The notes under the pieces: generated by a model
Told to the model about the DNA's origin: nothing
The model's database searches: none
The model's input: only the letters and a program-made list of their open reading frames with translations
Translations under genes and position numbers: made by a program
Part shown: positions 43,594 through 49,915 of the stretch, in pieces
Numbering within the stretch: the stretch's first letter is position 1
Layout: each line of letters starts with the position of its first letter
Source: CAWDVK01 sp963805715
GTDB taxonomy: Bacteria > Actinomycetota > Actinomycetes > Streptosporangiales > Streptosporangiaceae
Length of the DNA stretch: 64,000 bases
NCBI GenBank assembly: GCA_963805715.1
Contig: CAWDVK010000006.1
Span: 62,001 to 126,000, forward strand
Direction of reading: 5' to 3'

Positions 43594-43753
43594 CGCACCA
43601 CCCTGACCATCCTGGTTCCAGCACGCCAGCCAGGAGAACCCCGACGTGCACGTCAACGTCGGCATGGAAGGCGGCATGCAGGAGGCACTGGACCATCTCG
43701 AGCAGGTGACGATCTCGCGGCGCTGACTGGCCAGCCGGTACGGGCGGACGGCC

Positions 43754-44392
43754 CTACTTCCCGGACTGCGCGCAGGCTCCCGCCGCGATCAGGTCGACCA
43801 CCTGCCGCGCAAAAAGGTCGGTGAGCGGACGGTGGCCGTGCAGCAGCCGGTGGTAGGCGGCGCCGAACAGCAGGTCCAGCATGACCTCCTGGTCGATGTC
43901 GGCCGAGATCTCGCCGCGGCCGACCGCCCGCTCCAGCATGAGCTTGTGCTGCGCCCGGAGCCGCTCGACGACGCGCTCCCGCCAGGCCTCGGCCAGCTTC
44001 GGGTCCTGCTGCGCCTCGGCGATCAGCCCGGCCAGCATGGCCCCGGCGCTGGTCTGGGTGACCGACCGGATCCAGGCCCGGAGCGCCGCCAGCAGGTCGC
44101 CCCGCAGCGTGCCGGTGTCGGGCGAGGGCTGCTGGCCCTGGAACTCGGCCAGGAACGCGTCCAGGGCCAGGGTGCCGCGCGAGGACCATCGCCGGTAAAT
44201 GGTGGCCTTGCCGACCCCGGCCCGCGCCGCGACTTCCTCGATGGACATGCCGCCGAGGCCCCGCTCGGCCAGGATCTCCGTGGCCGCCTGCAGGATGGCG
44301 CGGTCGGCCTGCTCGCTCCGCGGCCTGCCGCGGCGCGCGGGCGGCGGCGCGCCCTCGGCGACCGCCGTCGCGTCCGCTTGCACTGTCCCCAT
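43754..44392 (-). CDS. TetR-family repressor of the adjacent MFS exporter
   Basis: A 212-residue regulator. The HTH is at residues ~28-70: ILQAATEILAERGLGGMSIEEVAARAGVGKATIYRRW, in pieces typical of TetR. The C-terminal ligand domain (LLAALRAWIRSVTQTSAGAML, FGAAYHRLLHGHRPLT) fits the TetR_C_11-like group. A perfect dyad sits 27 bases upstream of its start, and a second site of identical architecture precedes the MFS gene. This supports autoregulation and control of the pump. Confidence 0.88.
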   Translation of the reverse strand: MGTVQADATAVAEGAPPPARRGRPRSEQADRAILQAATEILAERGLGGMSIEEVAARAGVGKATIYRRWSSRGTLALDAFLAEFQGQQPSPDTGTLRGDLLAALRAWIRSVTQTSAGAMLAGLIAEAQQDPKLAEAWRERVVERLRAQHKLMLERAVGRGEISADIDQEVMLDLLFGAAYHRLLHGHRPLTDLFARQVVDLIAAGACAQSGK

Positions 44393-44418
44393 GTCCCGGT
44401 AGCGTACCCCAGAAATTA

Positions 44419-44438
44419 AATACGAAACGATTCGTATT
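44419..44438. promoter_or_regulatory. TetR operator 1
   Basis: AATACGAAACGATTCGTATT has 8-bp arms (AATACGAA/TTCGTATT) around ACGA, upstream of the TetR gene start at 44392. It includes the core ATACG-N8-CGTAT that recurs at 44951. Confidence 0.8.
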
Positions 44439-44462
44439 GCTGAATCGGGACGCGCCGGACCT

Positions 44463-44690
44463 CTACTCAGGCTCCTCGCCGAGGATGCCTGTCGCCTTCT
44501 CGTCCGGCTCCGGGCCGCCCAGCACGCCGGTGGCCTCCTCGTCAGGCTCCGGGCCGCCCAGCACGTCAGAACTCCGCTCGGGCCCGCCCAGGATGTCCGT
44601 TCCTGCTTCGTCCGGCTCCGGCCCGCCCAGGACGCCCTTGCCTTCCTCGTCCGGCTCCGGTCCGCCTAGCTCGTCGGTATAGCGTGCCAT
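44463..44690 (-). CDS. Small acidic repeat protein with five LGGPE(PDE) units
   Basis: A 75-residue protein with an excellent ribosome site (GGGGGAG, five bases before ATG 44690). After MARYTDE it is built almost entirely of copies of LGGPEPDE-x4-(V/I), at residues ~8, 21, 34 (degenerate LGGPERSS), 43 and 56, ending ILGEEPE. It has no Cys, and is highly acidic. The function is unknown. It could be an unstructured buffer protein, a surface/secreted polymer, or a multi-core ribosomal-peptide precursor, but no maturation enzyme is adjacent. It lies on the TetR strand, just upstream of operator 1. Confidence 0.75.
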   Translation of the reverse strand: MARYTDELGGPEPDEEGKGVLGGPEPDEAGTDILGGPERSSDVLGGPEPDEEATGVLGGPEPDEKATGILGEEPE

Positions 44691-44817
44691 CGCAGCTCCC
44701 CCTTTGCACCGCCGCAGTCTCCCGGTGGCGGCTCGCAGGCCGCCCTTCCCGCCAGTGTGCCACTCCTGTCCTGCGCGCACCGCGCAGGCCACGTCGGCGG
44801 GCCGCCTTGCCAGCCGC

Positions 44818-44925
44818 CCAGCCTGACGGCCGCCCAGCCTGACGGCAGCCCAGCCTGACGGCAGCGCGGCCCGGCAGCGGCCGGCCCGGCAGCGGCCGGC
44901 CCGGCAGCGGCGCGGCTTGACAGCG
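44818..44925. repeat. Degenerate tandem repeats upstream of the MFS gene
   Basis: Three copies of a 16-bp unit CAGCCTGACGGCAGCC are followed by three copies of a 15-bp unit CGGCCCGGCAGCGGC and a degenerate tail. Non-coding, between the repeat protein and the exporter promoter. Confidence 0.8.
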
Positions 44926-44950
44926 GCGCGGCCAGCAGGCACTCTTATAA

Positions 44951-44968
44951 ATACGAGCCGTCACGTAT
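44951..44968. promoter_or_regulatory. TetR operator 2, upstream of the MFS gene
   Basis: ATACGAGCCGTCACGTAT has the ATACG-N8-CGTAT architecture of operator 1. It ends 14 bases before the GTG start of the exporter, so a bound repressor would block its promoter. Confidence 0.72.
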
Positions 44969-44982
44969 CGGAATGAGGAAGC

Positions 44983-46512
44983 GTGTCAGCGCCAGCCGCA
45001 GCCAGCGAAACACAGGCAGACTCCGCTGCCGGGCCCGCCGGGGCCAGCCGCGAGGGCCAGCCGGGCCGGGCCGCATACGGGGGCGGCCCAGTCCAGGAGC
45101 CCCCGCAGGCCCGCCGGCAGCGGCTGGCGCTGGCGCTCATCCTGGTGGCCGCGTTCATGGTCGTGCTGGACTTCAGCATCGTGAACGTGGCGCTGCCATC
45201 GATCGAGCGGGAACTCGGCCTGACCGCCTCCTCGGTGCAATGGGTGATCACCGGGTATGCGATCGCCTTCGGCGGCCTGCTGATCCTGGGCGGCCGCGCA
45301 GCCGACCTGTTCGGGCGCCGCCGCATGTTCAGCACCGGGCTGCTCATCTTCACCGCGGCGTCGCTGTCCGGCGGCCTCGCCCATGACCCGGTGCTGCTGA
45401 TCGCCTCCCGCGTCGTGCAGGGCGCCGGCGCCGCGCTGGTCGCGCCGGCCGCGCTGTCCCTGATCACCACCGGCTTCCCCGAGGGCCAGCAGCGCAACCG
45501 CGCGCTGGGCATGTACGGGGCGACGGCATCGATCGGGTTCGTGGCGGGCCAGGTGCTCGGCGGGGTGCTGGTCCAGTTCACCAGCTGGCGGGCGGTGTTC
45601 CTGGTCAATGTCCCGGTTGGCCTGCTGGCCGTGGCGGTCGCTCCGGCCCTGCTGGCCGGCTCCCGCCAGGGCGGGGCCAGGCGCCGGCTGGACGCCCGCG
45701 GCGCCGCGCTCATCACCGCCTCGGCCGCCGCCCTCGTCTTCGCCGTGTCCCAGGGGAATGTCTTCGGCTGGACCTCGCCGGTCATCCTGGTCGCGTTCGC
45801 GGCCTGCGCGGCCTGCGCGGCAGCGTTCGTCCTCGGCGAGCGCCGGCACCCCGACCCGCTGCTCCCCGGCGCGCTGATGCGCCGGGCCGGCCTGCGCACG
45901 GCCGGAGCGCTGAACCTGCTGCTGGGCCTGTGGAACGGCGGCGAGATGCTCGTGCTGTCGCTGTACTTCCAGCAGGTGCTGCATGACTCACCGCTGGCCA
46001 CCGGCCTGGCCATCGCGCCGCAGGGCGTCATCGGGTTCACCGCGGGCGCGTTCGGCGCCCGGCTGGCCGGGCGCATCGGCGTGCACCGCGTGCTGGTCCT
46101 GACCAGCGCCGTGGCCACGGCCGGCTTCCTGGTGCTGACCCGGCTGCCGGCCACCGGGCACTACAGCCCGCTGCTGGCCGCCGTGATGCTCGTCGGCTTC
46201 GGAACGGCCGGCACGGCATTCGGCACCATGGTCACCGCGACCCGCGGCGTCGCCTCGGCCGATCAGGGCGTCACCGGCGGGGTCATCAACACCAGCCGGC
46301 AGATCGGGGCGGCGATCGGCGCCGCGCTGCTGCCCGCGGTCGCCCTCGCGGTCAGTCACGGCGTCCCCGCGGCCGGCGCCAGCGGCGCCCGGGCCGCGAT
46401 GCTGACCGGCGCCGCGGCCGCGGCCCTGGCCACCGTGATCGCCGTCACCGCCATCCGCGCCACCAGGCCGGCGAGACACGCCAGGCCCGCAGAACAGGAG
46501 GCAGCAACATGA
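44983..46512 (+). CDS. MFS drug exporter, DHA2 (EmrB/QacA) type
   Basis: A 509-residue membrane protein with a ~45-residue hydrophilic N-terminus and about 14 hydrophobic spans. DHA2 signatures include MVVLDFSIVNVALPSIEREL (motif D1), WVITGYAIAFGGLLILGGRAADLFGRRR (motif A) and GAGAALVAPAALSLI. Later helices carry FQQVLHDSPLATGLAIAP. It probably exports a toxic compound by proton antiport. GTG 44983 has GAGGAAG six bases upstream. Regulated by the TetR next door through operator 2. The stop overlaps the start of the aldo/keto reductase remnant (ATGA). Confidence 0.92.
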   Translation: MSAPAAASETQADSAAGPAGASREGQPGRAAYGGGPVQEPPQARRQRLALALILVAAFMVVLDFSIVNVALPSIERELGLTASSVQWVITGYAIAFGGLLILGGRAADLFGRRRMFSTGLLIFTAASLSGGLAHDPVLLIASRVVQGAGAALVAPAALSLITTGFPEGQQRNRALGMYGATASIGFVAGQVLGGVLVQFTSWRAVFLVNVPVGLLAVAVAPALLAGSRQGGARRRLDARGAALITASAAALVFAVSQGNVFGWTSPVILVAFAACAACAAAFVLGERRHPDPLLPGALMRRAGLRTAGALNLLLGLWNGGEMLVLSLYFQQVLHDSPLATGLAIAPQGVIGFTAGAFGARLAGRIGVHRVLVLTSAVATAGFLVLTRLPATGHYSPLLAAVMLVGFGTAGTAFGTMVTATRGVASADQGVTGGVINTSRQIGAAIGAALLPAVALAVSHGVPAAGASGARAAMLTGAAAAALATVIAVTAIRATRPARHARPAEQEAAT

Positions 46513-46619
46513 CCATGCCGGACATCACGCTGGGCCGCACCGGCCTGCGGGTCTCCAGGATCGACACCATCATGCAGGCCGCGGTGACCGCGGCCGGACC
46601 GACGCCCGACAGCGTCTAG
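46509..46619 (+). pseudogene. 36-residue aldo/keto reductase minigene with the whole centre deleted
   Basis: ATG 46509 overlaps the MFS stop. The product reads ITLGRTGLRVSRIDTIMQAA and ends AAGPTPDSV. LGRTGLRVSRI is the classical N-terminus of aldo/keto reductases. RIDTIMQAAVTAAGPTPDSV matches the C-terminus of the same family (IDxIMxxAVxVxGPxP). The join is in frame within SRI/RID, leaving an uninterrupted 36-codon ORF. About 280 residues are missing, including the catalytic tetrad. Confidence 0.72.
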
Positions 46620-46686
46620 AGGAGGAAAGCCGCCATGTCGTCAGCGACGAGCTCGCCCAGGCCAGGCGCCCGAGGCCAGCACCGCC

Positions 46687-47555
46687 CGTGACCCTGGCAG
46701 CGCACCGCGCGTCGCCGTGCTGGGCATGGGCACGATGGGGGCCGCCATGGCCCGCAACCTGGTGGACGCGGGCCTGCCCGTGAACGTCTGGAACCGGACG
46801 CCGGAGCCGGCCGAGCGGCTCGCCGGGCTGGGCGCGTCGGCGCATTCCTCGGCCCGGCAGGCGGCCGCGGCCGGCGACGTCGTCCTGACCATGCTGCCGG
46901 ACGCCGAGGCGGTCAGCTCGGTGGCCATGGCCGGGGGGATGCTCGCCGCCCTTCGGCCGGGCGCCGTCTGGGTGCAGATGGGCACCATCGGCGCGGCGGC
47001 CACCGACGAGCTGGCGGCCGAAGTCCGGCGCCGGCGGCCGGACGTCCTGTTCGTGGACGCGCCGGTCTCCGGGACCCGCGGCCCGGCCGAGGCCGGCCAG
47101 CTGCTGATCCTGGCGTCCGGCCCGGATCAGGCCCGCGCCATGCTCGAGCCGGTCTTCAGCGCGATCGGCAGCCGGACGCTCTGGCTCGGGCCGGCGCCGG
47201 AAGCCGGCTGAAGCTCGTCCTGAACACCTGGCTCGCCTTCCTGGTGGAGGGCATCGCGGAGTCCGCGGCCCTGGCCGACTCGCTGGGCGTCAACCACGAA
47301 GCCCTGATCAGCGCCCTGCAGGGCGGCCCGCTGGCGGCCGGCCTGGCGCTGGCCAAGCTGGCCAAGATCGATGCGGGCGACGACTCGCCGGACTTCTCCC
47401 TGCGCTGGGCCGTCAAGGACGTCGACCTGGCGGTCAGCGCCGCGGGCGACTGGCGGCTGCCGACGGCGGCCGCCATCGCCCGGCACTGGCATCAGCTTGC
47501 CAGCGCCAGCCTGGCGGACCTGGACGTCAGCGCCGCCCGGCGCGGACTCGCCTAG
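46687..47555 (+). pseudogene. 3-hydroxyisobutyrate-dehydrogenase-like NAD(P) oxidoreductase, frameshifted
   Basis: The first frame gives VAVLGMGTMGAAMARNLVDAG (Rossmann GxGxMG), NVWNRTPEPAERL and VDAPVSGTRGPAEAGQL (the catalytic region). It ends at a stop at 47211. The second frame continues directly: LKLVLNTWLAFLVEGIAES, with the catalytic Lys in LKLVLN, and PDFSLRWAVKDVDLAV to 47555. One missing base near 47205 separates them. No good start codon exists in the first frame; a strong ribosome site (GGAGGAAAG) at 46621 serves ATG 46635, which is in another frame and ends after 18 codons. So the 5' end is damaged too. Confidence 0.72.
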
Positions 47556-47567
47556 CCGGAGGCGGAC

Positions 47568-48125
47568 ATGGGCTGGGCTAACAATCTCCCGGTCAGCACG
47601 CGGGGCGATGACCTGGACCGGGTGCGCACCCTGATCGCCGAGCACCGCTGGGCCGTGCAGGACGTCGACCGGGACCGGTTCCGGCCGGCCAGCGCCTACA
47701 CGGTCGGGCTGACCGAGCACGGCCTGCCGGAACTGGTCGTGGCCGGCCTGCCCGGCTGCGACGCGACCCGGCTGCTCAACTATGTCGCCAGTCACGTCCT
47801 GCAGACCGCAGCGCTGGGACCGGGCGACCAGATCCCGCTGCACAGTGACCCGGTCATCGTGGGCCCGATGATCGAGGCAGTCGAGGTCACGGTCCCGGCG
47901 GCTAATCTCCCGGTGGCCACCCGGCTCTACGGCCAGGACCTGCGCGCCCTGCAGCTCGTGTATGCCGATGACCGCGGGCACTGGCCCTGGGATCCCGGCT
48001 ATCGCGGGTTCCGCGGCGATCAGCCAGTGCTCGGGGCTCGCGCGGGCGGCCATCGCCGCGTCGACCTGGCCGGCTCGCTGCCCGTCCCGCCGCACCGGCC
48101 GCACGCCGCTCCGGCCAGCCACTGA
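47568..48125 (+). CDS. DUF4262 domain protein
   Basis: A 185-residue protein with GGAGG seven bases before ATG 47568. The DUF4262 region spans residues ~18-145: VRTLIAEHRWAVQDVDRD, ASAYTVGLTEHGLPELVVAGLP and the late ALQLVYADDRGHWPWDPGYRG. The family is common in actinobacteria and of unknown function. It follows the oxidoreductase remnant by 13 bases and precedes the phosphopantetheinyl transferase by 15, so these may share a transcript. Confidence 0.85.
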   Translation: MGWANNLPVSTRGDDLDRVRTLIAEHRWAVQDVDRDRFRPASAYTVGLTEHGLPELVVAGLPGCDATRLLNYVASHVLQTAALGPGDQIPLHSDPVIVGPMIEAVEVTVPAANLPVATRLYGQDLRALQLVYADDRGHWPWDPGYRGFRGDQPVLGARAGGHRRVDLAGSLPVPPHRPHAAPASH

Positions 48126-48139
48126 GTAGCGTGGGCGGG

Positions 48140-48865
48140 ATGTCAGCCGGATCAGCCGGGTCAGGCGGGCCGGTCACGTCCCGCGAGCCGAGGTGCGAGG
48201 TCTTCCTCGCCCGGCTGTCGTACCTGCAGCCGCGGCATCGCGCGCTGCTCGATGAGCACGAGGCCCGGCGCGAGGCCCGCTTCCGCCGCGACGCCGACCG
48301 CCGCCGGTTCGTCCTGGCCGCCGTGACGCTGCGCGCCGCGGTCGGCCAGCGCGCCGGTACGGATGCGGCGACCGTGACCGTCGACCGCCGCTGCGAGCGC
48401 TGCGGCGCGCACCATGGCCGGCCGCGCCTGCCGGGCCGGCGCCTGGCGGCGTCCATCTCGCATTCGGGCAACGTCGTCACGGTGGCCCTCAGCGCGGCCG
48501 GCCCGGTCGGCGTCGACGTGGAGCGCCTCGCGCCGCGCGACTTTGACCTGCTCGCCCCCGCGGCCTGCGGGCCATCCGAACGCCTGCACGTGCGCGGCAC
48601 CGACGGCTTCTACGCGTACTGGACCAGGAAAGAGGCGGTGCTGAAGGCCACCGGCCAGGGGCTGCGGACGCCGATGACCGATCTGATCGTGGCGCCGCCC
48701 GGCGCCGTCCCGGCGCTGCTGGCCGTGCGCGGCGCTCCGCCGCCACCCTGCAGCATGGCCGACCTGCCGGTCGGCGACGGCTACGCGGGGGCCGCTGCCG
48801 TCCTGGCGGCCGGGCCGGTCGCGTTCAGCACGATCGACGCCGGTGCCCTGCTCGCCCGGCTGTGA
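48140..48865 (+). CDS. 4'-phosphopantetheinyl transferase (Sfp/AcpT superfamily)
   Basis: A 241-residue enzyme that activates carrier proteins by adding the CoA phosphopantetheine arm. RRRFVLAAVTLRAAVG opens the domain; RLAASISHSGNVVTVALS precedes GVDVERLAPRDF (Mg-binding GVDxE); and FYAYWTRKEAVLKATGQGL is the W-x-x-K-E-A motif. Mid-domain CERCGAHHGRP is a usual feature of this subgroup. It implies polyketide, peptide or fatty-acid carrier proteins elsewhere. ATG 48140 is chosen; GTG 48131 is possible. Confidence 0.9.
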   Translation: MSAGSAGSGGPVTSREPRCEVFLARLSYLQPRHRALLDEHEARREARFRRDADRRRFVLAAVTLRAAVGQRAGTDAATVTVDRRCERCGAHHGRPRLPGRRLAASISHSGNVVTVALSAAGPVGVDVERLAPRDFDLLAPAACGPSERLHVRGTDGFYAYWTRKEAVLKATGQGLRTPMTDLIVAPPGAVPALLAVRGAPPPPCSMADLPVGDGYAGAAAVLAAGPVAFSTIDAGALLARL

Positions 48866-48880
48866 GCCGCGGCCGGCCCG

Positions 48881-49518
48881 TCAGGCCCCGCAGCCGCCGC
48901 TGATCAGCTCGCCGCTGCCGTCAGTACCACTGCGATCAGTACCACTGCCGTGAGTATCGCCGATGACACTCGGGCTGGTGGCGGCGGCATTCCGCCCGGC
49001 GCCGGCCCCCGAGGACCGGCACCGGGCGAGCAGCAGGCCGGCCACGAGGATCCACCAGGGCGCCCAGCCGACGTGGCCGATGCCGATCAGCACGGCCAGC
49101 ACGATCGCGGTGGCGGCCAGCGGGGTGGCCATCACCGGTAGTGACCAGCCCGGCCAGCCCCCAGCCCGGACCGCGCCCGCTGGCCCGCCGTCCGGCCCCG
49201 TGCCGGGCGGCCCCGTGCCGGGCAGGCCAGTGCCGGGCAGGCCAGTGCCGGGCAGGCCAGTGCCGGGCAGGCCAGTGCCGGGCAGGCCAGTGCCGGGCAG
49301 GCCAGTGCCGGGCAGGCCAGTGCCCGGCAGGTCGGTCATGAGGCCGGCGAGCTCGCCCCTGGTCCGCGCGGTCAGGGCCCGGCCGGACCGGTCGTCGAAT
49401 TCCTCTTTCGTCAGCCAGCGGCCTCGAAGTGGCCGGTCAGCTCGGACAGGACCTGGTCGCGGTCGGCGTCGGACGCCCTGATGTCACCGGGCGGATAGGT
49501 CCTCGTGGTGGTGTCCAT
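48881..49518 (-). pseudogene. DUF1707 (SHOCT-like) membrane protein, frameshifted, with a minisatellite linker
   Basis: From ATG 49518 one frame reads PGDIRASDADRDQVLSELTGHFEA, the DUF1707 start. It ends in TGA at about 49412. The other frame carries on: LTKEEFDDRSGRALTARTRGELAGLMTDLP, in family order. A one- or two-base change near 49420 separates them. Then come LPGTG repeats from a 15-bp satellite and two hydrophobic spans (TPLAATAIVLAVLIGI, WWILVAGLLLA). DUF1707 proteins are small membrane or envelope-associated proteins. A sequencing error is a possible explanation. Confidence 0.72.
49201..49335. repeat. 15-bp minisatellite, seven perfect copies plus two degenerate
   Basis: TGCCGGGCAGGCCAG is repeated exactly from 49216 to 49320, with decayed copies on each side. 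On the minus strand, inside the DUF1707 gene, it encodes LPGTG pentapeptides. Confidence 0.95.
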
Positions 49519-49728
49519 GCGGCACCTCTGTCTGCGGCCGGGGGCCCCGGTGAGCAGGGCGCTCTCGTTATGAAGCGTGCTTGCGGCCGGTTGAGGCGGG
49601 GGCCGGCGGGGTTACCGCTAGCCCATCTCCTGCGGCCACTAGCAACGGTAGGCGTCCGCGCGCGCCCGGCCATCGGCCCCGGGGTTGAACTTCGGCCTCC
49701 ACCCGGAGGCTGACCCGGCGCGGCGGAG

Positions 49729-49915
49729 TCAGCCAGGCGCGGCCAGTCCGTGACGGAACGCATAGCCCACGAGCTGGGCGCGGTCGCGCAGGCCGGTCTT
49801 GGTGAAGATGTGGTTGATGTGGGTCTTCACCGTGGCCTCGGAGACGAAGAGGGCGGCCGCGATCTCGGTATTGGAGAGCCCGGCGGCGATCTGCGCGAGC
49901 ACCTCCGCGCTCCGG
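49729..49915 (-). pseudogene. C-terminal HTH fragment of a LuxR-type response regulator
   Basis: The minus strand encodes LTDRSAEVLAQIAAGLSNTEI, AAALFVSEATVKTHINHIF and KTGLRDRAQLVGYAFRHG, a complete GerE/LuxR DNA-binding domain with stop at 49729. The receiver domain is missing. It directly abuts the end of the MaoC-phosphotransacetylase gene and its repeats, so a recombination through the 15-bp satellite may have removed the rest. Confidence 0.75.

Larger units (their letters stand above)
41221..43727 (+). pseudogene. SRPBCC (AHSA1-type) gene, internally deleted and interrupted by a restriction-modification module
   Basis: Left part: EPDTQIQIRREF (SRPBCC strand 1, about 41230-41265) is followed, after loss of about 70 residues and a frame change, by EIVPNERIVYTEVYEGAPGA and VNTVTFAERDG, ending at 41372. 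Right part: from 43594 the frame RTTLTILV (then, after one extra C near 43617, QHASQENPDVHVNVGMEGG and QEALDHLEQVTISRR) gives the family C-terminus, stop 43727. ERDG and RTTLTILVQHAS are adjacent in normal AHSA1 proteins. The 2,221 bases between are therefore an insertion. The gene cannot encode a functional lipid/ligand-binding START-like protein. Confidence 0.8.

Noticed and set aside
43550..43610. A complete tRNA gene
   Set aside because: Only a T-arm and acceptor-like 3' part fit. No anticodon arm or matching 5' acceptor strand was found, and the last bases are SRPBCC codons.
49201..49335. LPGTG repeats look like sortase cell-wall sorting signals
   Set aside because: They arise from a 15-bp satellite in a linker. 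A sorting signal has one motif followed by a C-terminal hydrophobic helix and basic tail.
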